Notes under the pieces: model-generated
Databases searched by the model: none
What the model was told of the DNA's origin: nothing
Seen by the model: only the letters and a program-made list of their open reading frames with translations
Position numbers and translations under genes: made by a program
Shown here: positions 36,435-45,309 of the stretch, in pieces
Numbering within the stretch: position 1 is the first letter of the stretch
How the letters are laid out: each line of letters begins with the position of its first letter
NCBI RefSeq assembly: GCF_900101985.1
Contig: NZ_FNAR01000003.1
Span: 124,001-188,000, forward strand
Direction: 5' to 3'
From: Bhargavaea beijingensis
Lineage (GTDB): Bacteria > Bacillota > Bacilli > Bacillales_A > Planococcaceae
DNA: 64,000 nucleotides

Positions 36435-38645
36435 TTAAAAATAGTCGCCGATTCCGAGAAGAATGGCTTCTGCTGCCCGTTCCCGATAAATGGCCTGAGC
36501 CAATTTGGCGGAATCTTGGGGGTGATCGATGAACCCGATTTCAATTAGTGAACTTGGAATTTTCGTTTCCCGGATCACGTGGAAATTCCCTTCTGCCACG
36601 CGCCTGTAAGACATTCCCATCCTGGCAACCAGTTGGTCCTGCAAAGCGTTTGCAAGGTGGATGCTCCGCTGTTTTTCGTATTTCCCATACCAGAACGTTT
36701 CCACACCTTTGGCGTCACCATTAAACTTGTTGGCGTGAATACTGATAAACAAGTCCGCGCCTGAGGAGTTTGCAATCGCAGCGCGCTCAGAGAGTTCCAG
36801 AAAGATGTCGGTCTTTCTGGTCATGATCACGTGGGCACCGGCATTTTTCAACAGACGCTCTGCACGGAGAGCCGTATCAAGGACGATTTCCTTCTCAACC
36901 AAACCCAGGGCTACACCACCCGGATCATGTCCTCCATGCCCGGCGTCCAGGACTACTTTTTTACCCTGCAGACTTAAGACATCGGATTCATGTATGTACC
37001 CTTTCCGCGCTTTCCCATTCACATAAACGGTCGCCTCATACCATCCCGGAATGAACGAATAATAAGTGAGCTTATGGCCGAACGAATAGCTTTTCAGGCT
37101 CGTACTGTTCCGCGAAGCCCGCGAATAAACAGGGACCTTGGATTTTGCGGCAGCGCCCTGGATTCTTATTTGCGGGTTGGCGGCATGGATCACATGGGAT
37201 CGGTGAATATACCCAGTACGCGCCTTTCCACTTACATACACCGTCGCCTTATACCAATCCCCTGCAAATGTCTCATACTTGAGGACAGTACCCGCGGAAT
37301 AAGTCTTAAGGGAAGGCGCACTCAGGGATGCTGATGAGTAAACCGGAGTCGGCTGCTTTTTCGCAACGCCCCTTAACGGTGTTGGCCGCTCCGTAATATT
37401 CGCAACGTGGCTTTTGTGGATAAAGCCGGACATCGCCTTGCCATTTACATAGACGGTCGCCCCGTACCAATCACCGGATGTGGAGCGGTAAGACAGGATT
37501 TTGCCTTCTCCATATGACTTCAGTTTTTTGGAATCGAGATCCTGGCTTGAAAACACATGGGTCGGGGACTTCAGTGCGATTCCCTTAAGAGGCAACCCTT
37601 CAACTTTTTCACCGGATACATCGGCTTTGCGGATGTATCCTTTTTTCTTTTCGCCCGAGACGTATACAGTTGCAGAGTGCCAGTTCTCTGAAAGCGTCCG
37701 GTAAGCAAGCCGCTGATTGAGCGGATAGCTTTTCAGTACAGCAGAACCGGTATCCGGCCCCGAATAGACGTGAACCGTCTGCTTGGCCGCATATCCGGAC
37801 CCTGACGAATCCCCGACCAGCAAATCGACATCTTTTTTGGCGATCAGGCCGTCTTTTGCCTGACCGGCTATGTAGACAGTAGCGGCGTACCATTCTCCAT
37901 CGGCTTGAGTAAATTTTAAAATCGTCCCTTGGCCATAACTTTTCAGCACAGCGGACGGGTTTTGACGATCATATACCCGTGTCGGAGACTTTAGTGCCAA
38001 GCCGTACAGAGCGGGATGACTTGCCGTCGCCTCGTTCTGCACGCTCATCATCGAAGTTGCCGGCTCCGGATTGGCTGTTTCTCCGGATTCTTTCTGATTT
38101 TCATCAACCGGATCAGATTTAGCTTGGACTTCGGTCGTCTCTGGTGCAGCCTGCTCTTCAACAGGCTCCGGTTTCTCTTTTGTCTCGGCAAGATCGCCCC
38201 CGGGCACTTCCGCATCTTCCATTCCATCTGTGGCTGAATCCGGATTCACGGGCGGATCTTCCGGAGCTGCCTCTTCTGTTTCAGGGAGATTCTCTTCTTC
38301 AATCATTTCGAGAAATTCATTTGCAACAAAGACTCGGACAGGTTCGGACAGTTGTTGTTTATTGATTGCCCCGTCTTCTTGCAGAACCTGTACGTTCGAG
38401 CGCCGGTCCCCTATTTCCAAAACGGCTACTTTCTCTCCGGCTTTCAATTCTCCGATTTCTTCTTGACTGTCTGCATCGGAATAGTAAGGCACAAAGTTGT
38501 CTCCCGCCTTAGCCGAAGTGATATAGGCATATAATAGATGTTGTCCCGGGTCAGGTTCGGTTAAGTTTTCTGCATGTATTCCCGGCATCCGGAAACTCAT
38601 CGCCAACATCAGCACGCTCACAATTAAAGCTACTTTTTTCTTCAT
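36435..38645 (-). CDS. N-acetylmuramoyl-L-alanine amidase with SH3b repeats
   Basis: 736 residues. A signal peptide (MKKKVALIVSVLMLAMSF) is followed by an SH3-like stretch, an acidic Pro/Glu-rich linker (about 115-205), five SH3b repeats of about 60 residues (about 215-550), each closing with ATVYV.GKA..GYIH-like segments, and an amidase_3 domain (about 562-736). Zinc and catalytic residues are visible: DAGHGG (H), LVEKEI (E), FISIHANKF (H) and SLIEIGFI (E). It cleaves the bond between muramic acid and the stem peptide; SH3b repeats anchor it to the wall. The start at 38645 (MKKKVALIV) follows GAGGGG; an upstream ATG at 38660 is weaker. A role in cell separation or autolysis is likely. Confidence 0.93.
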   Translation of the reverse strand: MKKKVALIVSVLMLAMSFRMPGIHAENLTEPDPGQHLLYAYITSAKAGDNFVPYYSDADSQEEIGELKAGEKVAVLEIGDRRSNVQVLQEDGAINKQQLSEPVRVFVANEFLEMIEEENLPETEEAAPEDPPVNPDSATDGMEDAEVPGGDLAETKEKPEPVEEQAAPETTEVQAKSDPVDENQKESGETANPEPATSMMSVQNEATASHPALYGLALKSPTRVYDRQNPSAVLKSYGQGTILKFTQADGEWYAATVYIAGQAKDGLIAKKDVDLLVGDSSGSGYAAKQTVHVYSGPDTGSAVLKSYPLNQRLAYRTLSENWHSATVYVSGEKKKGYIRKADVSGEKVEGLPLKGIALKSPTHVFSSQDLDSKKLKSYGEGKILSYRSTSGDWYGATVYVNGKAMSGFIHKSHVANITERPTPLRGVAKKQPTPVYSSASLSAPSLKTYSAGTVLKYETFAGDWYKATVYVSGKARTGYIHRSHVIHAANPQIRIQGAAAKSKVPVYSRASRNSTSLKSYSFGHKLTYYSFIPGWYEATVYVNGKARKGYIHESDVLSLQGKKVVLDAGHGGHDPGGVALGLVEKEIVLDTALRAERLLKNAGAHVIMTRKTDIFLELSERAAIANSSGADLFISIHANKFNGDAKGVETFWYGKYEKQRSIHLANALQDQLVARMGMSYRRVAEGNFHVIRETKIPSSLIEIGFIDHPQDSAKLAQAIYRERAAEAILLGIGDYF

Positions 38646-38738
38646 TTTACCCCTCTTCATCTCATATTCCTTTAATCCGGTATTTTACATTTTGGGATAA
38701 ATCCGAACAGATGTCCATGGTACTTTCAATGCAAATCA

Positions 38739-38773
38739 TAAGGGATGCACCGAGATAAACGGCGCATCCCTTA
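38739..38773 (-). terminator. Terminator downstream of ykvI-like gene
   Basis: TAAGGGATGC (38739-38748) pairs perfectly with GCATCCCTTA (38764-38773). The trailing T-tract on the minus strand is weak (TGATTTGC), so efficiency is uncertain. Confidence 0.55.
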
Positions 38774-38781
38774 CTCAAATT

Positions 38782-39855
38782 TTAAGCTGTTTCACTGCTG
38801 ACCCTTGCACCAGCGGCAACTTTTCGGAACCAGTAGATGACCACTGCACCGATCAGCGCAAATCCGAGGTAGCCAGTGATCGGATACAGGGTACCGACCA
38901 GGCTGACAAATCCGACAAAGCTGAGTGCAAAACCGCCGATGCCGAACAGGAACACATACGCCTTGAAACGCGCTGTGCCCGCTTCCGATACACGCGCTGT
39001 AAAGGAGTAAAGCATACCGACAGCCGTGTTGTAAATCATGCAGAGCAGCACGATTGCCATGATATTGGCGAGAATCGGCGAGACCTCAGCGGCAAGTGCC
39101 AATATCGGCATGGCTGCTCCGCCCACTGCATCCAACTTGGCCATCATGGCGATGTTGACGAGCAGAATCAGGATACCAAGCAGCCCCCCGCCGATTGCGC
39201 CGCCGATTGCCGCGGTCTTGCGGTCCTTTACCGTACCGCCCATGACGGCAAGCATGGATGCGCTGCATGCGATGTTAAAGGAGACATACAGGAAGGCGCT
39301 CAGCAGCCAGTGGGGCGCTGCTGCATCCTGTTCCTGCGCCAACCGTGCAATTTCCGTACCTGAAATGTCGGCCGTCATAACCGAATAGCCCGCCAAGATG
39401 ATGATCATCGCCACCAGGAATGGCGTGACGGCTCCGATCAACGTGATGATTTTCTGGACATTAAGCAGAACCGTCACCATGGTCGCCACGACCATGAACA
39501 AGCTGCCGACAACAGCCGGAATCCCGAACTGTTCTTCAAAAAGCGAGCCTGCGCCAGCGTACATAATGACTGCTACGCCAAAGAGGAAGAACGTGATGAC
39601 GGCGTCCACAAACAAGCCGATCGGTTTCCCGCAAATCTTATAGATGATTTCCTTATGGGATTTCGACTTGAGTGAACTCCCGATGCTGGCCAGATTCATT
39701 CCGATAAAAGCAAACACGAACATAGCGGCGATACCGCCGGCAATCCCCCACAATCCGAAACTTGTGAAAAACTGTAGAATTTCCTGGCCAGAGGCAAAGC
39801 CTGCCCCGACCACTACCCCTGCAAATGCGGCGCCCAGCCGGATACTTTCTTTCAA
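38782..39855 (-). CDS. YkvI-family membrane protein (putative transporter)
   Basis: 357 residues with about 10 hydrophobic segments. It begins KESIRLGAAFAGVVVGAGFA followed by SGQEILQFF, the characteristic opening of the YkvI group (COG3949), which is related to the APC/LeuT-like transporters; the GAGFASGQE turn resembles the unwound TM1 of that fold. No substrate is known. It starts at TTG 39855, with GGAGGGG 8 nt upstream and no ATG close by. It lies 274 bp downstream of the racemase gene with a terminator-like hairpin between, so it is probably a separate unit; a link to amino acid transport is possible but not shown. Confidence 0.82.
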   Translation of the reverse strand: MKESIRLGAAFAGVVVGAGFASGQEILQFFTSFGLWGIAGGIAAMFVFAFIGMNLASIGSSLKSKSHKEIIYKICGKPIGLFVDAVITFFLFGVAVIMYAGAGSLFEEQFGIPAVVGSLFMVVATMVTVLLNVQKIITLIGAVTPFLVAMIIILAGYSVMTADISGTEIARLAQEQDAAAPHWLLSAFLYVSFNIACSASMLAVMGGTVKDRKTAAIGGAIGGGLLGILILLVNIAMMAKLDAVGGAAMPILALAAEVSPILANIMAIVLLCMIYNTAVGMLYSFTARVSEAGTARFKAYVFLFGIGGFALSFVGFVSLVGTLYPITGYLGFALIGAVVIYWFRKVAAGARVSSETA

Positions 39856-40074
39856 CTTGCATCCCCTCCGTTTACAGGAAGGTTACCTGTCCGTCAAAAC
39901 AGGCCATCCCCCTGTGTGTTTTCTAAGATGAACATCTTTTCATGGCCAAGAAAGCGTTTCCGGCATGTCGGCGAGATACCCGGAAAGGTCTTAGGATTCA
40001 AGTCGTTCAAAAAAAGATTAGGCCATAGCCCGCAATCGTCTAATTTGCGGAATGTTCAGTCTTGTGAAGCGAAA

Positions 40075-40107
40075 GGAAACCGGTGCCCGCAAGCACCGTT
40101 TGTTTCC
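40075..40107 (-). terminator. Terminator of the racemase operon
   Basis: CGGTGC (40081-40086) pairs with GCACCG (40093-40098), and outer GGAAAC/GTTTCC arms pair across a small bulge; the minus strand continues TTTCGCTTC. Confidence 0.55.
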
Positions 40108-40129
40108 GCTCTGACCTCTCCGCTCTCCC

Positions 40130-41260
40130 TCAGCGGGCGGTCTCTGTCATTTCCGACCGGAAGACCTCTTCTCCCACCGTGTACTTGTTCATCTTTTCAA
40201 GATCCGGCTCATATCCGATTCCGTAACCGGAAGGAACGGTGATTTCGCCATCCACCGCTTCAACCGCAGGCGTGATGATATCTTCTTCCCAATACCGGTC
40301 GGAACCCGCCGTATCCCCCGGCAGCGTGAAGCCAGGCAGCGTTGTCAGTGCGACGTTGTGGGCGCGTCCGATGCCCGCCTCAAGCATGCCGCCGCACCAG
40401 AGATCAATTCCTTTTCCGACACAATAATCGTGGATTTTCTTTGCCTCGGTCAACCCTCCGACACGGCCGATCTTCACGTTGATGATCCGGCAGCTGCCGA
40501 GTTCGACCGCCTTGCGCGCATCCTCCAGCGAATGGATGCTTTCGTCCAGGCAGACCGGCGTCTCAAGCTCTTCCTGAAGCTTGGCATGATCAATGATGTC
40601 ATCATGCGCGAGCGGCTGTTCAACCATCATGAGATTAAAGTCATCGAGCAACTTGAGGAGCTCGATGTCATCCAGGGTGTACGCGGAGTTCGCATCCGCC
40701 ATGAGCGGGACATCCGGAAACGCTTCCCTGACCGCACGGATGACCTCAATGTCGACACCTGGTTTGATCTTCATCTTGATCCGCTTGTAACCCTGTCCGA
40801 TAAAGTCGCGGACCGTCTCGACCATCTGCTCTTTGCTGTCCTGGATGCCGATCGAGATGCCGACATCGATTGTTTCCTTGTCACCGCCAAGCGCTTCCGC
40901 AAGAGTCAGCTTGTTCCGTTTGGCGTAGAGGTCCCATATGGCGCCCTCAACAGCGGATTTTGCCATGTTGTTCCGGCGGATCGGGGAGAAAATTTCATTG
41001 ACCTCGTCCGGATGGCTGATGTCTTTGCCGAGCAGCAGAGGAACGAGAATGTCGCGGATGACATGTGCGTTCGTTTCAACCGTTTCTTCCGCATACCATG
41101 GGTAGGTAAAAGCGACCGACTCCCCCCAGCCGGAATTCCCTTCCTCGTCAATTGCCTCGATCAGCAGGAACGGCTTATCCTGCATCGTTCCGAAACTCGT
41201 CGTAAATGGGTGTTTCATGCGCATTTCCATACGGCGCATGCGAATCTCTTTGATGATCAA
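40130..41260 (-). CDS. N-succinylamino acid racemase / o-succinylbenzoate synthase family
   Basis: 376 residues from TTG 41260 (GGAG 9 nt upstream; the ATG at 41269 overlaps that site). An enolase-superfamily member of the MenC/NSAR branch: N-terminal capping domain with [20 protein letters not shown], then the barrel with IKMKIKPG (KxK catalytic lysine), [14 protein letters not shown] (metal aspartate), MMVEQPL (glutamate), CLDESIHS (aspartate) and [10 protein letters not shown] (second catalytic lysine). Because no menaquinone genes adjoin and a GNAT-family gene lies 22 bp upstream, the N-succinylamino acid racemase role is more likely than menaquinone synthesis. It is the last gene of an RpiR-GNAT-racemase operon. 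Confidence 0.85.
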   Translation of the reverse strand: MIIKEIRMRRMEMRMKHPFTTSFGTMQDKPFLLIEAIDEEGNSGWGESVAFTYPWYAEETVETNAHVIRDILVPLLLGKDISHPDEVNEIFSPIRRNNMAKSAVEGAIWDLYAKRNKLTLAEALGGDKETIDVGISIGIQDSKEQMVETVRDFIGQGYKRIKMKIKPGVDIEVIRAVREAFPDVPLMADANSAYTLDDIELLKLLDDFNLMMVEQPLAHDDIIDHAKLQEELETPVCLDESIHSLEDARKAVELGSCRIINVKIGRVGGLTEAKKIHDYCVGKGIDLWCGGMLEAGIGRAHNVALTTLPGFTLPGDTAGSDRYWEEDIITPAVEAVDGEITVPSGYGIGYEPDLEKMNKYTVGEEVFRSEMTETAR

Positions 41261-41282
41261 ATTTCCCATCTCCTTTTTGTCG

Positions 41283-42083
41283 TTATAGCGGCACATGTTC
41301 TTTGCGGTAAAGGATATATTCATTCAGGCGGCTGTCTTTTCTCCGGACATCGGCCAGAACGTATCCCGCTCTGAATGCCTCTGTGAAAATCCCTCTCGTC
41401 TTTTCCCGCCAGTCGATGGCCAGTGCCATGTCCTCTTTGCGCATCGCCTGGAAATCGGCGGGAACAGGGACAGCGAAACCAGTTGCATCCGGAGCGCTTC
41501 CCGGAGTGTTCAGCACAGGCTGGCCGGACCCGCTGAAGGACACCGTGTACGGGTGCGCCCAGGCCAATTCCGGCTGGCGGATGCCATCCGTCACGCGCGG
41601 GCTTTTGATCCACCAGTCCAGGCGGAATCGGTCTGTCGGAAGCCCTGCGTTCAGAGGATCTTTCATCTCGCCGTAGCAGTTTTCCCAGTAGGTGCTGACC
41701 ACTCCGCCAAGCTTGCGGATGTTCAGGTAGGCATTGCGGCTTTCGAGCGGGTCGAATGTCCACTGGATCCAGTTATAGCCGATCTCTCTCGCGAGTTCCG
41801 CCTGATGCCTCTTGATCGCCGCGCCAAGCCCCGAGTGGCGGTATTCCGGAAGGAGGGCCAGCATGTGTGAACACAGGTAAGGCCGCTTTCCGTCAAAACC
41901 GGCGAAGCTGTACTGGAAGCCCACCGCCTGTTCCCCGATAAAGGCACCGATCAGAAGGCCTCCGTTTTTCATCGCGGTCATGAACTGCTGGGGCGGCGTC
42001 GTGCTTCCCCATACTGCCCGCTCCAGTTCTGAAGCCTGATGAACTTCTTCCTTCTCAAACGATCGGATCACCGGTTGCTCCAT
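41283..42083 (-). CDS. GNAT-family N-acyltransferase (likely D-amino acid N-succinyltransferase)
   Basis: 266 residues from ATG 42083, 7 nt after GGAGG. The N-terminal half has the acetyl-CoA-type fold: [20 protein letters not shown], then [20 protein letters not shown] (motif A, pyrophosphate loop), and [20 protein letters not shown]. The length and the [11 protein letters not shown] segment match COG3375 proteins. In Geobacillus a GNAT enzyme paired with an NSAR succinylates D-amino acids before racemisation; the same pairing here suggests the same function. The desuccinylase expected to complete the pathway is not in this window. Confidence 0.8.
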   Translation of the reverse strand: MEQPVIRSFEKEEVHQASELERAVWGSTTPPQQFMTAMKNGGLLIGAFIGEQAVGFQYSFAGFDGKRPYLCSHMLALLPEYRHSGLGAAIKRHQAELAREIGYNWIQWTFDPLESRNAYLNIRKLGGVVSTYWENCYGEMKDPLNAGLPTDRFRLDWWIKSPRVTDGIRQPELAWAHPYTVSFSGSGQPVLNTPGSAPDATGFAVPVPADFQAMRKEDMALAIDWREKTRGIFTEAFRAGYVLADVRRKDSRLNEYILYRKEHVPL

Positions 42084-42103
42084 CTTCATCCCTCCCCCTT
42101 GTT

Positions 42104-42952
42104 TCAGATGCCTTCCACATAATAAAATCCATTGTCGATTTCCCGTGCTTCTTCGTGCCTCTTTTGCACCGCAGCAGGATTTTTCACGCATACGGCTGCC
42201 ACAAGCGCGTTCAGGAACGAAAAGAGCGGCGCCGCCTTGTCGATGGTCGAAGTTCCTGATTCGATGGTGAACAGCAAGTCGCAGTATGCGGAAACAGGGG
42301 CCGACAGGGAGTCGCTGATGCCGATGATGAAAGCCCCCCGCTTTTTTGCAAGCCTTGAAATCTCAATCGTCTCTGTGAGATAGCGGTGGAAGCCGAAGAC
42401 GATCAGCACGGAGCGGCTGTCCGTCCGGACCATTGTAAGGGCCGGGTCCTCCGCCTGGGGATGCATGACATGGACACCATCACGGACGAGCCTGAGCATG
42501 AGTGCAAGCCATGACGCTGCAGGATAAGAAGCACGCAGGCCAAGCACGGCCAGGTTCTCGGCAGTGAGAATCTCGCGCACAGCCCGGTCAAACTGTGCGG
42601 ATTCGATGTTGCGAGCCGTCTCGGCGATGGCCTGCCGGTCCCGCTCCATGACTTCCTCGAAAATCCGGCCATCCCCGCCGATCGACAGTTTGTCTTTCTG
42701 GTAATCCGAAAAGCTGCTTTCCGGCGTATACAATTCTTCCCGGATCGCTTTCTGCAGTGCCGGGTAACCGGTGAATCCCATGTTGTAGCTGAATCGGATC
42801 ACCGTCGACTCACTCGTCCCGGTCCGCTCCCCGAGCTCTGAACCCGAACAGACCGCAACTTCATGCGGCCGCTCCATCACATACTCGGCCACTTTCCGCT
42901 GCCCCCTCGGCAGCTTCAGGATTTCCCTGTGTACCAAACCCTTCAACATCAT
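42104..42952 (-). CDS. RpiR/MurR-family regulator of the racemase operon
   Basis: 282 residues. RpiR-type HTH (about 1-80: LPRGQRKVAEYVMERPHE, GTSESTVIRFSYNMGFTGYP) and a SIS domain (about 125-260: LAVLGLRASYPAASWLALML, VLIVFGFHRYLTETIEISRL, AFIIGISDSLSAPVSAYCDL). The SIS fold usually senses phosphosugars, yet this gene is first in an operon for amino acid modification, so its ligand may differ. It ends 20 bp before the GNAT gene. Two adjacent ATGs (42952, 42949) are available behind AGGGGGGTGA. Confidence 0.88.
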   Translation of the reverse strand: MMLKGLVHREILKLPRGQRKVAEYVMERPHEVAVCSGSELGERTGTSESTVIRFSYNMGFTGYPALQKAIREELYTPESSFSDYQKDKLSIGGDGRIFEEVMERDRQAIAETARNIESAQFDRAVREILTAENLAVLGLRASYPAASWLALMLRLVRDGVHVMHPQAEDPALTMVRTDSRSVLIVFGFHRYLTETIEISRLAKKRGAFIIGISDSLSAPVSAYCDLLFTIESGTSTIDKAAPLFSFLNALVAAVCVKNPAAVQKRHEEAREIDNGFYYVEGI

Positions 42953-43292
42953 CCCTTCACCCCCCTTCGACCCTATGTAACCGTCACAGCAACAAGGCTA
43001 ATGGACGGGAAATAAATGAATACGGTACTGCGATAACTGCCCGGGCCCATTTTGAAGCGAATCCTGCATGTTTCTTCCATCAATGAAGGAAGTCCTTCAA
43101 TCTGATTGTTACACTATCATGATTGGGTACCGGGTGCAATATATTTCTGAATATTATCTTTCCTCTTTATAATCGGGAGGTGCACAAAAACCGGACCGCC
43201 CTGCATTTGTCCTGCAGGTCCTGTCCGGTTGGCGTATCGGGTATGGCAATCTGTAATTACCCGGATATAGAGTGAACGCACTTTGTTGCCCT
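42953..43292. other. Intergenic region with regulator promoter and terminator
   Basis: 340 bp without a gene. It holds the ferredoxin-reductase terminator at 43189-43230 and a plausible minus-strand promoter for the RpiR gene near 43105-43140 (TTGCAC, 17 bp, TAGTGT with an extended TG). Nothing else coding is supported. Confidence 0.55.
43185..43230 (-). terminator. Terminator of ferredoxin reductase-like gene
   Basis: AACCGGAC (43189-43196) pairs with GTCCGGTT (43223-43230), with an inner stem-loop; the minus strand then reads TTTTTGTGC. Confidence 0.75.
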
Positions 43293-44357
43293 TCATCTAA
43301 CCGTATTCACTTCATCCGCCATTTGCCTGATGAGGGAGCGGTTCCGCTCTTTAAAGCGCTCGTTGTGCGAAGAGACCATGCCGCGATCATGCGCTTCCGG
43401 ATCGACATACGTTTTGGCGCGGTTGACGGCATTGACGGCATCCTGGAATGCGCCGACCAAAAGGTTCACCTTACCTGCATAGGACAGGCAATCACCTGCC
43501 GCAAAAATACCCGGAACAGAGGTGGCCGCATCAGCCCTTCCCTCGAAGAAATGGCCGTCTTTCCGGAGGGGTTCGGAACCGGCTCCGAACTCAAGTGTGG
43601 CATCCCGCTCATAGCCGTGGCTGATGACGACATCATCCACTTCGACGCGGGTGAGGGCGCCCGTTTCCGTGTCCTTCAGCTCCACCATTTCGATCCGGGT
43701 TTTCGCTCCATCGGCAAACAACCGGTGGATCGCCACATTCAGCAAGATATCCGTGCCGCTTCGCCTCACCTTTTCCACCTGTGCCTCATGCGCGCAGAAA
43801 TTATCCCTGCGGTGGACGAGAATCACTTTCGCCGCGATGCCGGACAGCTCGTCCGCCCAGTCAACCGCCGCATCGCCGCCGCCCGAGATCAGCACGGTTC
43901 TGCCCGTGAAAGTCGCGAGTGACGGCATCGTGTAGTGAAGATTGTCCATCTCCGCCACGGCAGCACCCTGAAGCTTAAGCTTCTGGGGCGTCACGATTCC
44001 GCCGCCGTTCGCCATGATGATGGCCTTGGACAGATGGACCCGTCCCAGATGGTCCTCCGTCTCGAACAAACCCAGGCCATTTTTCCGGATCGAGGTGATT
44101 TTCGTATTGGTCAGGATTTCCGGGCCGAATGTTTTCCCCTGTTCAATCAGCTGCTTTCGGAACGTCTCTCCCTGGAGCGGAGGCTGGCCACCCGCATCCC
44201 AGATCACCTTTTCCCTGAACAGGCAAATCTTACCGCCGAGTTCTTCCCTTGCCTCGATCAGCCTCACATCCATGCCGCGAAGGCCGCTGTAAAACGCCGA
44301 ATACAGCCCCGCCGGCCCACCGCCGATAATCGTCACATCCCGGATTGGTTCTGTCAT
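43293..44357 (-). CDS. Ferredoxin-NADP reductase-like flavoprotein (YcgT/YumC type)
   Basis: 354 residues. A thioredoxin-reductase-like two-domain flavoprotein: FAD motif VTIIGGGPAGLYSAFYSGLRG at the N-terminus, NAD(P) motif VLISGGGDAAVDWADELSG near residue 155, and the closing FAD segment GIFAAGDCLSYAGKVNLLVG. It lacks the redox-active CxxC of thioredoxin reductase, which identifies the FNR branch. Bacillus has two such enzymes; the YcgT type is iron-regulated. Here it is divergent from a siderophore importer with two Fur-like boxes in the gap, supporting a role in supplying electrons for iron release or under iron limitation. Confidence 0.88.
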   Translation of the reverse strand: MTEPIRDVTIIGGGPAGLYSAFYSGLRGMDVRLIEAREELGGKICLFREKVIWDAGGQPPLQGETFRKQLIEQGKTFGPEILTNTKITSIRKNGLGLFETEDHLGRVHLSKAIIMANGGGIVTPQKLKLQGAAVAEMDNLHYTMPSLATFTGRTVLISGGGDAAVDWADELSGIAAKVILVHRRDNFCAHEAQVEKVRRSGTDILLNVAIHRLFADGAKTRIEMVELKDTETGALTRVEVDDVVISHGYERDATLEFGAGSEPLRKDGHFFEGRADAATSVPGIFAAGDCLSYAGKVNLLVGAFQDAVNAVNRAKTYVDPEAHDRGMVSSHNERFKERNRSLIRQMADEVNTVR

Positions 44358-44426
44358 GTCGATTCCTCCCTCTTATGCTCCAGAAAACAGTTGACACCTT
44401 CAGAATTTGGCTTTATCATCTGAAAT

Positions 44427-44457
44427 TGAAAATCATTCTCACCGATAATCATTTTCA
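44427..44457. promoter_or_regulatory. Two Fur-like boxes in divergent promoter
   Basis: TGAAAATCATTCTCA (44427-44441) and CGATAATCATTTTCA (44443-44457) each match the 7-1-7 Bacillus Fur consensus TGATAATNATTATCA with two mismatches. They lie between the reductase and the siderophore importer and probably repress both when iron is plentiful. Confidence 0.8.
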
Positions 44458-44502
44458 TTGAGAATAACACGTTCCATTCCAAAAAGAAAGGAGTAATCCG
44501 AT

Positions 44503-45285
44503 ATGCAACTGCTCGCCGAACAGATCCAGGTCGGCTACGGGGACACACCGATCGTACACGGGATGGACATTTCGTTTCCCGAGGGCAAGATCACGACCAT
44601 CATCGGTTCCAACGGATGCGGCAAATCGACGCTCCTGAAGGCGATCACGCGCATCATCCCCCACCAGGACGGCGCCGTCCTGCTTGACGGCGCCAATATC
44701 CGGTCGATGGATACGAAAGCACTCGCCAGGAAGATGGCGATCCTACCCCAGACACAGGACAGCGCGAACGGCCTCCTGGTCGGAGAACTTGTCGCCTACG
44801 GCAGGTTCCCCTACCAGAAAGGATTCGGGCGGCTGAGCGCGGAAGACCGGCGCATGGTCGACTGGGCGCTCGGGGCGACCCGCATGGATGAATTCCGTGA
44901 CCGGCCGGTGGATGCCCTGTCCGGCGGCCAGCGGCAACGGGCCTGGATTGCGATGGCACTCGCACAGGACACCGGAATCATCTTCCTGGATGAGCCGACC
45001 ACCTACCTGGACATGGCCCACCAGCTTGAAGTTCTGGAGCTTCTTCAGAAATTGAACCGGGAAGAGGGCCGGACGATCGTCATGGTGCTGCATGACCTCA
45101 ACCAGGCTGCGCGATTTTCCGACCATCTGATTGCCCTTTCCGCGGGAAGACTCGTCAAGAGCGGACCGCCTGAGGAAGTCCTCGTACCTGATGTGCTGAA
45201 AAAAGTGTTCCGCATCGATGCGGTCATCGGAAAAGACCCGAGAACCGGGACTCCCTTCTGCATGACGTACGATCTGATCAAATAA
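44503..45285 (+). CDS. Siderophore ABC importer, ATP-binding protein
   Basis: 260 residues. ABC ATPase of the FecE/FhuC/YusV type. Walker A IIGSNGCGKSTLLKAI, Q-loop ILPQTQ, signature ALSGGQRQRAWIAMALAQ, Walker B GIIFLDEPTTYLDMAHQ, and the switch histidine in MVLHDLNQA are intact. The TYLDMAHQLEVLELL string is diagnostic for iron-siderophore importers. It is the first gene of a four-gene unit (ATPase, binding protein, two permeases) driven from the Fur-box region. Confidence 0.95.
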   Translation: MQLLAEQIQVGYGDTPIVHGMDISFPEGKITTIIGSNGCGKSTLLKAITRIIPHQDGAVLLDGANIRSMDTKALARKMAILPQTQDSANGLLVGELVAYGRFPYQKGFGRLSAEDRRMVDWALGATRMDEFRDRPVDALSGGQRQRAWIAMALAQDTGIIFLDEPTTYLDMAHQLEVLELLQKLNREEGRTIVMVLHDLNQAARFSDHLIALSAGRLVKSGPPEEVLVPDVLKKVFRIDAVIGKDPRTGTPFCMTYDLIK

Positions 45286-45309
45286 ATGACCATCCGAAGG
45301 AGAATTTCC

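Noticed and set aside
35111-36544. Minus-strand open frame of 477 codons
   Set aside because: Antisense to the nucleotidase gene and runs through its terminator hairpin.
39947-39963. Possible cre upstream of the ykvI-like gene (AAGAAAGCGTTTCCGG)
   Set aside because: It misses the first consensus base and has no promoter clearly next to it; too weak to call.
40130-41260. Assignment as menC of menaquinone synthesis
   Set aside because: No menaquinone genes adjoin, and the GNAT and RpiR partners favour the N-succinylamino acid racemase role, though a dual function is possible.
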